A stretch of DNA of 64,000 bases from Berkiella sp050247135 (GTDB lineage Bacteria; Pseudomonadota; Gammaproteobacteria; Berkiellales; Berkiellaceae): assembly GCA_050247135.1 (NCBI GenBank), contig JBFWUT010000013.1, positions 1-64,000 on the forward strand, written 5' to 3'. A model generated the notes under the pieces. That model was not told the DNA's origin. It was given only the letters and a program-made list of their open reading frames with translations, and searched no databases. A program made the translations under genes and the position numbers. The number at the start of each line of letters is the position of its first letter. The first letter of the stretch is position 1. Shown here piece after piece: positions 36,843-46,414 of this stretch.

Positions 36843-38346
36843 ATTTGATCCCTTGAGCTAATGGCAGTGTTTTGCCCCAATTAATGGTATTAGTTTGCCT
36901 TCGCATATAGGCTTTCCAAGCATCAGAACCTGCTTCTCTGCCACCACCAGTTTCTTTTTCGCCACCAAAGGCACCACCAATTTCAGCTCCAGAAGTACCG
37001 ATATTGATATTGGCAATGCCACAATCGCTACCCAATACCGACAAGAAGTATTCGCTGTTTTGCAAAGAGTTGGTAAATAAGGCAGATGACAATCCTTGAG
37101 TCACATTATTTTGCAATGTGACCGCTTCTTCGAGTGTTTTAAAGGGGATCACATATAAAATGGGAGCAAAAGTTTCTTGCTGTATAATAGGCCAATCGTT
37201 TTGTGCTTTGATTAACGTTGGCTCAACAAAATAACCTGGTTTATTTAGGGCATTCCCACCAAACAGTACCTCACCACCCATGGCTTTAGCGGCTTTGATG
37301 GCATCAAGGTATTGCGTTACGGCATGATTATCAATCAAGGGACCCATCAAGTTTTTCTGATCAAGCGGCGATCCAATGGTAATTTGCTGGTAAGCATTGA
37401 CTAAGCGTTTACTCACCTCCTGATAGATTGAATTTTCTACAAATAAACGTCGTGTGGTGGTGCAACGCTGCCCTGCTGTGCCCACTGCGCCAAAGACGGT
37501 TGCGGGAATAGCCAAATTTAAATCAGCGGTTTCATCAATAATGATGGCATTGTTACCACCAAGTTCTAAAATCACTCTGCCAAGGCGCTGTCCTAAGGTT
37601 TCACTAACGTGTCGCCCAACCTTGGTCGAACCAGTAAACGAAATGAGCGGAACGCGTTTATCTTGGATAAATGTTTCTGCAAGATCGTGATTTTCAGGAA
37701 TAAATAAGGAAAACACTCCTGGCATATTATGCGCAGCCATGACTTGATTACAAATAGTTTGCACAGCAATGGCACAAAGTGGCACTTTTGAAGAGGGTTT
37801 CCACACGACAGTATTACCACATACTGCCGCAATAAAGGCATTCCATGCCCAAACGGCCACAGGAAAATTAAAAGCTGATATGACACCCACTACGCCTAAA
37901 GGGTGCCATTGCTCATACATACGGTGCTGTGCTCGCTCTGAATGCATGGTTAGGCCATATAACATCCGCGACAGGCCAACTGCAAAATCAGCCATATCAA
38001 TCATTTCTTGGACTTCACCATCGCCTTCTTGCTTACTCTTGCCCATTTCATAGGCCACTAAGCTGCCCAAACTGTCTTTGTTGGCGCGCAAAGCATCTCC
38101 CATGGCCCGAATAAGTTCACCTCGCTTAGGAGCGGGAACCTGGCGCCAACTCGCAAAGCGCTTTTGTGCATTGGTGATAATTAGCTCATAGTCATTTTCA
38201 CCACAGCCTTGTACGCTGGCAATTTCTTGCGAGGTGGAAGGATCTTCGGAAACAATCAGGCCACCCGCTGCTTTGCCGAACCACTGACCTTCGCTACAAC
38301 TACCCTTATTAAGTTTCTCAATGCCTAATTTTTTTAAGAAATCCAT
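36832..38346 (-). CDS. Aldehyde dehydrogenase, probable piperideine-6-carboxylate / aminoadipate-semialdehyde type
   Basis: NAD(P)-dependent oxidation of an aldehyde to its acid. The 504-residue protein has FTGSTKVGRHVSETLGQRLG with the catalytic LELGGNNAII, the GTAGQRCTTTRRLFVE block containing the nucleophile Cys, and FGGEKETGGGREAGSDAWK near the C-terminus, the wording of the ALDH7/antiquitin subgroup that oxidises alpha-aminoadipate semialdehyde. It lies 3 bp downstream of a saccharopine dehydrogenase-family gene, so lysine breakdown is the likely pathway. Substrate is inferred from context. Confidence 0.88.
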   Translation of the reverse strand: MDFLKKLGIEKLNKGSCSEGQWFGKAAGGLIVSEDPSTSQEIASVQGCGENDYELIITNAQKRFASWRQVPAPKRGELIRAMGDALRANKDSLGSLVAYEMGKSKQEGDGEVQEMIDMADFAVGLSRMLYGLTMHSERAQHRMYEQWHPLGVVGVISAFNFPVAVWAWNAFIAAVCGNTVVWKPSSKVPLCAIAVQTICNQVMAAHNMPGVFSLFIPENHDLAETFIQDKRVPLISFTGSTKVGRHVSETLGQRLGRVILELGGNNAIIIDETADLNLAIPATVFGAVGTAGQRCTTTRRLFVENSIYQEVSKRLVNAYQQITIGSPLDQKNLMGPLIDNHAVTQYLDAIKAAKAMGGEVLFGGNALNKPGYFVEPTLIKAQNDWPIIQQETFAPILYVIPFKTLEEAVTLQNNVTQGLSSALFTNSLQNSEYFLSVLGSDCGIANINIGTSGAEIGGAFGGEKETGGGREAGSDAWKAYMRRQTNTINWGKTLPLAQGIKFNI

Positions 38347-38349
38347 GCT

Positions 38350-39432
38350 TTAATTTTCCCTATAAATGTCGGCAAACCGATTTTGTAGAAATGTTTCCAG
38401 TTCGAACGATTCTTGTTTGATTAATCCCTTGTGTAAAGCAGGTTGCTGCAACACTAAATCGATAATAACGCAGGCGCTACACGCTGTGGTCATTTGAATG
38501 GCCGACCAGGTTTTTCCAGCAATCACTTTTGGGTAGAATTTTTTCATATAATTTTTTTCAACCAGCGCCTGATTCTGCATCCCTTTAACAACCACGTAAA
38601 TAATGACAACGTCTTCAGCACTTTGCGGCAAAGCATTGAGTAAGATATTTTTTAAAACGTCACGTGATTGATTTAGCTGTAAATCAATCATTAAAAAACG
38701 CATTTTCTCACAGTGCCCAGGATAACGGATTGTTTTATAGTTTAAGGAATGTACTTTGCCTTCATACGTTGCTGCTAGCGTCCCTAGTCCACCTGAAGTG
38801 TTAAAAGCCTCATAGTGTAAACCATCAATTTCTACGGTTTCTAAATCCTCTAAGGGTTGCACCTTGCTGAGTTTACCGTTTACCAATGCATCGCATTCAT
38901 TAGCGTATTCATTAATTAACCCCTCCGGCGACCAAGTCAGTGCATATTTGAGTGCATTATTAGAATGTTTAGGTAACGCCCCCACCCGCAAAGCAACGCT
39001 TTCAAGGCTTGCCATTTCTTGCATCAGGTGGCTTGCAATAATGCTAATAAACCCGGGAGCCAGACCGCATTGAGGCACAAAAGCGGTTTTTGCATTGTCT
39101 GCCAAGGTGGCAATCGTTGCAGAAACCTGGGTATCTTCGGTGAGATCGAAATAATGAAGTTGATTGGCTTTAGCGAGCTTGGCCAATTCAATATTGAAGG
39201 TAAAGGGTAAGCAAGAAACCAATGCTTGAAACTGTTCTTTTTTAAGAAAGCTATCTAGTCGCTGGCTATCCCTAACATCCATCACGGTTGTTCGGTAAGC
39301 TTGTTCACGGGATGAGTTAAACGACTCATTTCTACTATCTAACAGAGTGACTTCGTAGTCACCGCTTGTGGCTAATAACGTGGCAATTAAACTTCCTATC
39401 TTACCTGCTCCAGCCACCAATACTTTCTGCAT
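38350..39432 (-). CDS. Saccharopine dehydrogenase family protein
   Basis: NAD(P)-dependent oxidoreductase of amino-acid (lysine/saccharopine) metabolism. The 360-residue protein starts with a Rossmann fold (MQKVLVAGAGKIGSLIATLL), then CLPFTFNIELAKLAKANQLHYFDLTED and the VPQCGLAPGFISIIASHLM block, followed by the catalytic domain. I use ATG 39432, six bases after AAGGAGTG; a frame extended to 39471 lacks support. With the ALDH it forms a two-gene operon, likely taking saccharopine to aminoadipate. It is divergent from the permease. Confidence 0.87.
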   Translation of the reverse strand: MQKVLVAGAGKIGSLIATLLATSGDYEVTLLDSRNESFNSSREQAYRTTVMDVRDSQRLDSFLKKEQFQALVSCLPFTFNIELAKLAKANQLHYFDLTEDTQVSATIATLADNAKTAFVPQCGLAPGFISIIASHLMQEMASLESVALRVGALPKHSNNALKYALTWSPEGLINEYANECDALVNGKLSKVQPLEDLETVEIDGLHYEAFNTSGGLGTLAATYEGKVHSLNYKTIRYPGHCEKMRFLMIDLQLNQSRDVLKNILLNALPQSAEDVVIIYVVVKGMQNQALVEKNYMKKFYPKVIAGKTWSAIQMTTACSACVIIDLVLQQPALHKGLIKQESFELETFLQNRFADIYREN

Positions 39433-39552
39433 CGAACACTCCTTTTGTCGCATGAAGCTCTTTTGCATCACAAAAAACCGGTCGAACTGCTTAATTTTCG
39501 CCTAAACGATGCTACTATTACCCACTTTCATCTTAACACTCAAAGGCAGATT

Positions 39553-40965
39553 GTGAACCCAGCAACGAGACGCGAAGCCAAATTAGGGTTATTTACGCTT
39601 TCCATGATCAGTGTTTCTGCCATTATTGCATTGCGAAATCTGCCCACCCTAGCTAAAAATGGCTTCTCCATTGTTTCCATTTTAGTATTGGCAGCGCTGT
39701 TGTTTTTTATTCCGGTTGCACTGTCATGTGCAGAACTTGCCTCAGGTTGGCCAAAGAATGGCGGTGTGTATGCCTGGGTCAAAGAAGCCTTTGGAGAAAA
39801 ATCAGGGGCGTTGGCCGTTTGGTTAGAATGGATTGAAAGTGTGGTCTGGCTACCAACGGTTCTCTCTTTTATTGCTTCCGCTATTGCGTATGTCGTCGAT
39901 CCTGCCCTGGCACAAAATCGCTACTACATGCTGACAGTGATGCTGAGTGTTCTTTGGTCTGGCACCTTGCTTAATTTTTTAAGCACGAAAACCTCTGGGT
40001 GGGTGAGCACTCTTGGGATCATTGCCGGCAGTTTAATCCCCGGTTTTATTATTATTGCCCTTGGCGGTATCTGGTTTGCCACAGGACAACCCGTGCAAAT
40101 AGCCTTTTCAACTGCCACTTTATTACCTGATTTCTCAACGCTTTCTTCACTGTCGTATTTTACGGTAATAGCGTTAGGCTTTGCCGGTATCGAAGTCGCC
40201 GCTTTTTATGTACAAGATACTGAAAACCCCACTCGAACCTTTCCCCGCGCTACCTTTATTAGTGCTGCCATCATTATTACCATTTATGTATTGGGTGCAT
40301 TGGCTATTGGCATCGTGATCCCCAAAGAAGATCTCAGCCTGGCCTCAGGTATGATGCAAGCGATGACAGAATTCTTTGCATTTTTACACTTACCATGGGC
40401 TGTGCCACTATTCGCCATCTTCTCCGTTATCGGAGGACTCGCACTATTAAACACCTGGATCATCGGGCCTAGTAAAGGCTTACATGCCAGTGCAATGAAT
40501 GATGATTTGCCTAAGTTCACTCAAATCACGAATCGCAACGGTTCCCCCATCGTTATCCTCCTGATGCAGGCTATTATTGGAACCGTTTTAATAAGCATGA
40601 ACTTGTTTATTCCCACCATGAATCAGTTCTATTGGATTTTCCAAGTACAAGCTGCACAGCTTATATTGCTAATGTATCTCATGGTGTTCTTGAGTGTTAT
40701 TCGCTTGCGCTATACGCAAGCCAATGTGCAGCGTATCTATCGCATTCCGGGTGGAAAATGGGGCGTATGGTTGGTCGCTGGCACCGGTGCCATCTTCTGT
40801 GTGGTTGCCTTTTTGCTTGGGTTTATCCCACCTCCTGAATACCACTTTGACGAAAAAGTGTATGCCCTGACGCTCTTAGCCGGCATTATCCTATTCTCCA
40901 TGCCACCTTTTTTATGGCAATGGTGGCGCAAAAAAGAATTATCCTTAACCCTTAAATGCGCTTAG
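39553..40965 (+). CDS. APC-family amino acid permease/antiporter
   Basis: Inner-membrane transporter with twelve hydrophobic segments. The opening EAKLGLFTLSMISVSAIIALRNLP then AALLFFIPVALSCAELASGWPKNGGVYAWVKEAFGEKSG matches the glutamate/GABA antiporter-like branch of the APC superfamily. LGFAGIEVAAFYVQDTENP is the conserved mid-protein motif. I use the GTG at 39553 (AAAGG six bases upstream, 470 residues); an ATG 36 codons earlier would add a hydrophilic leader unlike the family. It lies divergent to the saccharopine dehydrogenase/ALDH pair and may supply their substrate. Confidence 0.85.
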   Translation: MNPATRREAKLGLFTLSMISVSAIIALRNLPTLAKNGFSIVSILVLAALLFFIPVALSCAELASGWPKNGGVYAWVKEAFGEKSGALAVWLEWIESVVWLPTVLSFIASAIAYVVDPALAQNRYYMLTVMLSVLWSGTLLNFLSTKTSGWVSTLGIIAGSLIPGFIIIALGGIWFATGQPVQIAFSTATLLPDFSTLSSLSYFTVIALGFAGIEVAAFYVQDTENPTRTFPRATFISAAIIITIYVLGALAIGIVIPKEDLSLASGMMQAMTEFFAFLHLPWAVPLFAIFSVIGGLALLNTWIIGPSKGLHASAMNDDLPKFTQITNRNGSPIVILLMQAIIGTVLISMNLFIPTMNQFYWIFQVQAAQLILLMYLMVFLSVIRLRYTQANVQRIYRIPGGKWGVWLVAGTGAIFCVVAFLLGFIPPPEYHFDEKVYALTLLAGIILFSMPPFLWQWWRKKELSLTLKCA

Positions 40966-41615
40966 ATTGACAGCAAACGGTTACGAAATTTCACTAATAG
41001 GTAACAAACAGGAATACTACACAGGCTTAGCCAGATCTTAACCGACACCAAGGAAAGCATTTTCCATAAGGCAAGGTAAGAATCACTCGATACCCAGTAA
41101 AATATTGGTGCCAAAACCACCATATCAATGGTTAATACCCCAATGAGTAATAAGGTCACTCTTAACAATAGCCATTCTTTACCCAATTTGACCTTTAAAA
41201 AGCCACCCATTTTCACTAATGCCTTAGCACTAAATAAGTAACTTAAGGTTAAGAGCAACACAATCAAGAATTGCTGCCAATTCTCAACCCCATCGACGTC
41301 ATCCTTTACCCAAAATTCGGGAATAGGTAAAGCGATGACATAGTAAATAAACAGAGCAAGAATTAAATTAATGGCTGCGGTATAGCCAATGATGCTATTG
41401 GTTTTGCGATACCCAACCGTTTCCATTAAAAAAATTACGCCACAAAATACCAATTGGATCAGAAGCGTGCCGGAAGAGCAAGTGAAATAAAAAAGTTGTA
41501 TCGAATGATCACCGACAAAATTAGCCGATACAAAAAGTAAAGTATAAAAAAAAATAAAATAGTCAATAAATCCCCGCTTTGAAAAGACAGTACAACTTCT
41601 AGCACTTGTTATCAT
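40962..41615 (-). CDS. VUT (YhhQ-like) family integral membrane protein, tentative
   Basis: The roughly 217-residue protein has about six membrane segments (IFFYTLLFVSANFVGDHSI; IQLVFCGVIFLMETVGYRK; TAAINLILALFIYYVIALP; LIVLLLTLSYLFSAKALV; LRVTLLLIGVLTIDMVVLA; and the last near LVSVKIWLSLCSIPVCYLL). The spacing and the Asp-rich loop resemble queuosine-precursor transporters (VUT family), but divergence is large. I use ATG 41615; a longer frame to 41687 would overlap htpG. The gene follows htpG with little gap. Confidence 0.55.
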   Translation of the reverse strand: MITSARSCTVFSKRGFIDYFIFFYTLLFVSANFVGDHSIQLFYFTCSSGTLLIQLVFCGVIFLMETVGYRKTNSIIGYTAAINLILALFIYYVIALPIPEFWVKDDVDGVENWQQFLIVLLLTLSYLFSAKALVKMGGFLKVKLGKEWLLLRVTLLLIGVLTIDMVVLAPIFYWVSSDSYLALWKMLSLVSVKIWLSLCSIPVCYLLVKFRNRLLSI

Positions 41616-41634
41616 AGTGTCTATCCGTAGTGCA

Positions 41635-43581
41635 TTAATTGGTTGAACTACCATTTCCTTTATGAGCCACATTGAGTAACAATTCATTAAATCGCTTCAC
41701 AAAGGTACCTGGGTCATCTAATTGCCCCCCTTCAGCTAAAATAGCCTGATCGAGTAAAATTTCACTCAAATCGTGGAAGCGTTTAGTATTGTGCTCTTCC
41801 TTTAAGCGCAACACTAATAAGTGATTGGGATTCAGCTCCAGCGTTGGTTGACTCTTTACCGTTTGTCCTGCTTGACGCAAAATTCTTTGCATATGACTAC
41901 TCATTTGCCCCTCGTCACTGACGATGCAAGACGGTGAGGTGGTTAATCTTTCACTTAAGCGAACATCTGCCACTTTGTCGCCAAGGGCTTCTTTTACTTT
42001 ACTCAATAAATCTTTAAAGGCTTCTTCGTCTGTAGCTTTATTGTCTTTGTTTTCTTTTTTATCATCTTTCACAAAATCAAAGTTTTCAAGCTTGCCTGAA
42101 GCAACGGAGTGAAAACGTTTTTTGTCGTATTCTGTCAGGTGAGACATGAGCCATTCATCAATGCGATCACTTAATAGCAAGACTTCAAGACCCTTTTCTT
42201 TAAAAATTTCTAAATGGGGGCTATGTCTTGCTGCATTAAAAGTATCGGCAGCAATAAAATAGATTTTTTCTTGCCCTTCTTTCATACGGGACAAATAGTC
42301 ATCTAATGATACTTCCTGTGCTTCGCTATCGTTGTGCGTCGAAGAAAAGCGGAGTAATTTAGCAATAGCTTCTTTATTGACAAAATCTTCAGCAGGGCCC
42401 TCTTTTAATACCTGACCGAACTCACGCCAGAATTTGAGATATTTTTCATTATCCGATCCTGCCAGATCAGCAAGCATGCCCAGCACGCGCTTAATGACAG
42501 AAGCACGAATGGCGTCGACCAATTTATTACTTTGCAAAATCTCTCGCGAAATATTGAGCGGGAGATCATTGCTGTCAATAACGCCACGAACGAAACGCAA
42601 ATAACTCGGTAAAAATTGCTCTGCATCGTCCATAATAAATACGCGTCGAACATACAGTTTTAAACCGCGTGGTTTATTAGGCTGCCACAAATCGTATGGC
42701 GCTTTTGCAGGGATATAAAGCAAGGTTATGTATTCAAATTTTCCTTCCACTTTATTGTGTGACCACAACAGAGGATCTTCAAAATCATGCGCAATGTGTT
42801 TATAAAACTCGCAATAAGCATCATGGCTGATCTCACTTTTAGGGATCGCCCACAATGCCGTGGCACGATTAACCACTTCTTGTTCTGTCGTATCTTCAGG
42901 AACGACTTTGCCCTCTTGCCAATGACTATAGGGCTCTTTCTTCATATAGACAGGCACATTAATATGATCAGAATATTTAGACACAATATTGCGTAATCGC
43001 AAGCCACTTAAATACTCATCTTCTGCTGCTTTTAAGTGCAATGTTACACTGGTGCCACGCTGTTCTCGCTCAATAGTTTCAACCGTATAATCACCCTCTC
43101 CGGTTGACTCCCAACACACTCCTTCATCCGCGGCTAAACCTGCTTTTCGAGTTTTAACCGTCACTTTATCCGCTACAATAAAGCTAGAATAGAAGCCAAC
43201 ACCAAACTGACCGATAAGATTTCGGTCTTTTACTTGATCACCTGTGAGCGATTTTAAAAAGGCTTGAGTTCCCGACTTAGCAATGGTTCCCAAATGAGAA
43301 ATGGTATCGTCTCTTGACATGCCGATGCCATTATCCGTCACGGTAATGGTATTAGCCTCTTTATCATAGGCGACATGGATCGCCAAATCGGTATCACTTT
43401 CATACAACTCAGGCGCAGAAATTGCAGCAAAACGTAACTTATCAATCGCATCAGAAGCATTAGAGATCAACTCTCTTAAGAAAATTTCTTTATTGCTATA
43501 AAGCGAATGGATCATTAAATGCAACAATTGTTTGACTTCGGTTTCAAAGCCTCGAGTTTCTTTTGCTGTTGCTACTGTCAT
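41635..43581 (-). CDS. htpG: Hsp90 chaperone HtpG
   Basis: ATP-dependent chaperone. The 648-residue protein has the Bergerat ATP-binding domain (SNKEIFLRELISNASDAIDKLRF; TVTDNGIGMSRDD; IGQFGVGFYSSFIVADKV), the middle domain with YVRRVFIMDDAEQFLPSYLRFVRGV, and the C-terminal dimerisation domain. It follows recR in the dnaX-ybaB-recR-htpG order seen in E. coli. GAGGGT precedes the ATG. Confidence 0.97.
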   Translation of the reverse strand: MTVATAKETRGFETEVKQLLHLMIHSLYSNKEIFLRELISNASDAIDKLRFAAISAPELYESDTDLAIHVAYDKEANTITVTDNGIGMSRDDTISHLGTIAKSGTQAFLKSLTGDQVKDRNLIGQFGVGFYSSFIVADKVTVKTRKAGLAADEGVCWESTGEGDYTVETIEREQRGTSVTLHLKAAEDEYLSGLRLRNIVSKYSDHINVPVYMKKEPYSHWQEGKVVPEDTTEQEVVNRATALWAIPKSEISHDAYCEFYKHIAHDFEDPLLWSHNKVEGKFEYITLLYIPAKAPYDLWQPNKPRGLKLYVRRVFIMDDAEQFLPSYLRFVRGVIDSNDLPLNISREILQSNKLVDAIRASVIKRVLGMLADLAGSDNEKYLKFWREFGQVLKEGPAEDFVNKEAIAKLLRFSSTHNDSEAQEVSLDDYLSRMKEGQEKIYFIAADTFNAARHSPHLEIFKEKGLEVLLLSDRIDEWLMSHLTEYDKKRFHSVASGKLENFDFVKDDKKENKDNKATDEEAFKDLLSKVKEALGDKVADVRLSERLTTSPSCIVSDEGQMSSHMQRILRQAGQTVKSQPTLELNPNHLLVLRLKEEHNTKRFHDLSEILLDQAILAEGGQLDDPGTFVKRFNELLLNVAHKGNGSSTN

Positions 43582-43615
43582 GTTACCCTCTATTTCTTTT
43601 TTCTTTATGCTCTAT

Positions 43616-44224
43616 TTAAACTGTTGCACGATCAGCTAATGCTTTTGCTAAAGTGCCGCCATCAATATATTCAAGATCTCCTCCCATGGGCACGCCATGT
43701 GCAATACGGGTGACTTGGATGTTAAATGATTTCACTAAGTCTGCAATATAATATGCGGTTGCTTCACCCTCAACGGTAACATTGGTTGCTAAAATCACTT
43801 CTTTAACAACACCTTCTTTTAATAATGCTACCAGTTTGTCGACGCCAATATCTTCTGGACCAATGCCATCAATCGGCGATAAACGACCAGTCAATACAAA
43901 ATAAACCCCATGAAAGCCACCCGTTTGTTCAATAGCTGCCAAATGAGCGGGCCCTTCCACAATACATAACACGCTGTGATCACGATTCTTATTTTCGCAT
44001 ATTGCGCATAAAGATTGCTCACATAAAGAACGGCATTTTTCGCATTTACCAACCTGCTTAATGGCCAAGTTCAACATTTGAGCCAAACGGATAGCACCAT
44101 CACGTTCTCGTTCTAGCAAATAAAACGCCATCCGTTGCGCACTCTTAGGACCAACGCCTGGCAGCACACGCAGTGCTTCAATCAGTTGTTTGACAATCGG
44201 GCTAAAAGCCAAAATTTCCCCCAC
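43616..44224 (-). CDS. recR: Recombination mediator RecR
   Basis: Helps load RecA with RecO/RecF at gaps. The 202-residue protein has the N-terminal HhH segment (LPGVGPKSAQRMAFYLL), a zinc finger (CEKCRSLCEQSLCAIC) and a Toprim domain (VLCIVEGPAHLAAIE; ending in the conserved Walker-like RIAHGVPMGGDLEYIDGGTLAKAL). GTG start at 44224 overlaps the ybaB stop by 23 bp, indicating translational coupling. Confidence 0.96.
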   Translation of the reverse strand: MGEILAFSPIVKQLIEALRVLPGVGPKSAQRMAFYLLERERDGAIRLAQMLNLAIKQVGKCEKCRSLCEQSLCAICENKNRDHSVLCIVEGPAHLAAIEQTGGFHGVYFVLTGRLSPIDGIGPEDIGVDKLVALLKEGVVKEVILATNVTVEGEATAYYIADLVKSFNIQVTRIAHGVPMGGDLEYIDGGTLAKALADRATV

Positions 44225-44516
44225 CCATTTTTTTAGCCGCTTCCATCATCTCTTGCTTGACCGTTTCTTTTGCGCTTTGCAAGGCTGCGTTCACTGCTGC
44301 CATAATCAGGTCACTCATGACTTCAGGTTTTTCTTCAAACAGCGGTGGGTTGAGTGCCAAGCGAACAATTTGCATTTGCATATTGGCATCGGCTTCTACT
44401 AAACCACCACCTGATTTCCCGGTAACAATCTTATTGCTGTGCTGCATGTTTTCTTGCATCTTTTGTGCATTTTGCATGAGCTCTGTCATCATTTTTTTTA
44501 AATCATTGCTATCCAT
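44202..44516 (-). CDS. ybaB: Nucleoid-associated protein YbaB/EbfC
   Basis: Small DNA-binding protein that, in other bacteria, forms a dimeric tweezer on DNA. The 104-residue product has the helical start (NDLKKMMTELMQNAQKMQENM), the GKSGGGLVEADANMQMQIV strand region, and LMSDLIMAAVNAALQSAKETV helix of the family. It is placed between dnaX and recR as in E. coli, overlapping recR. Confidence 0.95.
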   Translation of the reverse strand: MDSNDLKKMMTELMQNAQKMQENMQHSNKIVTGKSGGGLVEADANMQMQIVRLALNPPLFEEKPEVMSDLIMAAVNAALQSAKETVKQEMMEAAKKMGGGNFGF

Positions 44517-44526
44517 TATGAACCAC

Positions 44527-46176
44527 CTATACTGCTTTAATTTCTTCTATCTTGGCATCAAAGGTAGATACCAACGATTGGACAATCGGATCTTCTTCTG
44601 CATTGCGCGTGGCCGTTTGCTGACGCGTCACAAGTTCAGCCTGTTCTTGCATCATGGGGGTCTGGCCCTCTATCGCCCCTATCTTGATAGTGAGTTTGAT
44701 CTCACTTGCAAAATGACTTTTTAAGGCATCTTGGATCTGCGTTTGACGTTGTGCGCTTATCAGTGTTTTCTGTGATTCTTCTAGGATGAGTGTCATGACT
44801 TTATTTTCTGCATCCCATTTTTCTAGCACACAATGCTTAACAAGCATACGACTTAATCCGCTTAAGGGTAGCTTTGCACAAAGCTCAACCCAATTGAATG
44901 CTTGAGCCATCGGCGCGGGAGCTGTAAGTGGCGCGGAAGCTTGTGCTGTCGGCACTACCGTCCGTGCAGGCGCTTGTTCGATCGGCGCGACCATCGGCGC
45001 AGACGCTTTAACTGGCGCAGGCGTGGGCATGTTGACAGGTTGTGCGGCATGAACCGGCTCTGATTTAGGAGAGGCTACCGCCGCTTTGGGTTTAAATAAC
45101 ATCATGCGCAATAATGTCATTTCAAAACCAATACGCATGCTCGGCGCAAAATGCAGATCTTTAAGGCCCGTCAAACCGATTTGGTACAAAAGCTGCACCG
45201 CTTCTTCACTCACTTTATCTTTTATTGCCAATGTCGCCTCATCGATTTCAGCGATCGAAGCTATCGAGGCCGTTTCAGTCGGTAAAGCTTGTGCTAGGGC
45301 AATAGCATGCAAACTTTGTAATAATGAGTCGAGTATTTTTTCATAATCAACACCAAACATCGCCATATCATCGACAACAGCTAAACATTGTTTGATGTCG
45401 GCACTGATGAGCCCCTGTAAAAGCGAGGGCAAATAACGGTAGTAACTCAAGCCAAATAATTCGTCTACTGACTCCGTTTTGATATCATGCTGACAATAAG
45501 CAATAGCTTGTTCAAGCAAACTAATAGCATCACGCATACTGCCATTCCCGGCGCGAGCAATGCGAAGTAATGCATTTTGCTCATAAGGAATATTTTGCTT
45601 AACCAGGATCTCTTGTAACTGGGCAGTGATATCGCCAATAGCAATCGCCTTAAGGCTTAGGCGCAAACAACGCGATAGTACCGTGACAGGGATTTTTTCC
45701 GGATCGGTGGTAGCTAAAATAAATTTAACGTGCGCAGGTGGCTCTTCCAATGTTTTTAACAAGGCATTAAAGCTATGCCCCGAAAGCATGTGGACTTCAT
45801 CAATCAAATAGATTTTAAAACGTCCGATAGTGGGAGCATATTGCACGTTATCAAGAAGCTCACGAGTGTCTTCAACACGCGTTCTGGAGGCACCATCGAC
45901 CTCAATGAGATCCACAAAACGTCCATTATCGATGTCAACGCAAGCGCTACACTGGCCGCAAGGCTCTGGTGTGATGCCCTTCTCACAGTTTAACGCTTTA
46001 GCCAAGATTCGGGCGATAGTAGTCTTACCTACCCCACGAGTACCCGTAAAAAGATAAGCATGATGGACTTGCTGCCTAGCTAAGGCATTGGTCAGTGCAC
46101 GCGTGACCTGTTCTTGCCCGCGCAAGCTTGCAAATGTTTTGGGTCGCCATTGACGCGCTAATACTTGATAGGCCAC
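44527..46176 (-). CDS. dnaX: DNA polymerase III subunit gamma/tau
   Basis: Clamp-loader ATPase of the replisome. The 549-residue product has Walker A GTRGVGKTTIARILA (about 45-60), the zinc site CGQCSACVDID, Walker B region IYLIDEVHMLSG, and sensor ILATTDPEKIPVTVLSRC. A Pro/Ala-rich linker (about 370-430) leads to the tau C-terminal domain that contacts DnaE. GTG start with AAAAGGGATG upstream. I did not identify a slippery site for making gamma. Transcribed just downstream of ffs. Confidence 0.96.
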   Translation of the reverse strand: MAYQVLARQWRPKTFASLRGQEQVTRALTNALARQQVHHAYLFTGTRGVGKTTIARILAKALNCEKGITPEPCGQCSACVDIDNGRFVDLIEVDGASRTRVEDTRELLDNVQYAPTIGRFKIYLIDEVHMLSGHSFNALLKTLEEPPAHVKFILATTDPEKIPVTVLSRCLRLSLKAIAIGDITAQLQEILVKQNIPYEQNALLRIARAGNGSMRDAISLLEQAIAYCQHDIKTESVDELFGLSYYRYLPSLLQGLISADIKQCLAVVDDMAMFGVDYEKILDSLLQSLHAIALAQALPTETASIASIAEIDEATLAIKDKVSEEAVQLLYQIGLTGLKDLHFAPSMRIGFEMTLLRMMLFKPKAAVASPKSEPVHAAQPVNMPTPAPVKASAPMVAPIEQAPARTVVPTAQASAPLTAPAPMAQAFNWVELCAKLPLSGLSRMLVKHCVLEKWDAENKVMTLILEESQKTLISAQRQTQIQDALKSHFASEIKLTIKIGAIEGQTPMMQEQAELVTRQQTATRNAEEDPIVQSLVSTFDAKIEEIKAV

Positions 46177-46210
46177 AACACATCCCTTTTAGAAGTATTC
46201 TGTTTGAGAT

Positions 46211-46323
46211 GGTGGTAATCCCGCCAGCCACACTCCGGCACATGAATCTGCTACTACCGTTGCTCCCTTCCGGGCCTGGCGGGGTTCATAACATATCATT
46301 GCGAAGGGACCGACGAGATCACC
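46211..46323 (-). ncRNA. ffs: Signal recognition particle RNA (4.5S)
   Basis: Read on the minus strand, the 113-nt segment starts GGTGATCTCGTCGGTCCC and ends CTGGCGGGATTACCACC, closing the long SRP hairpin. The apical part holds the conserved GGCCCGGAAGGGAGCAACGG loop recognised by Ffh, followed by the GTGCCGGAGTGTGGCTGGC descending strand. The ends pair (GGTG/CACC). Only 34 bp separate it from the dnaX start and no terminator with a U-run is visible between, so read-through into dnaX is likely. The ffs-dnaX order is also found in other gammaproteobacteria. Confidence 0.92.
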
Positions 46324-46414
46324 ATAGAATTAGTCTTCTCAGCTGACCACGCATAATAGCTCAAAACTCAACAGCTAAAAAGCCAGCAGAGTCTACCATG
46401 TTTACGGAACTAAG

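Noticed and set aside
39445..39552. N-terminal extension of the permease
   Set aside because: The extra 36 residues are hydrophilic and unlike the family, while the GTG at 39553 has a well-spaced AAAGG ribosome site.
41616..41687. N-terminal extension of the VUT-like gene overlapping htpG
   Set aside because: Extra residues are not membrane-like and overlap the end of htpG; the ATG at 41615 avoids this.
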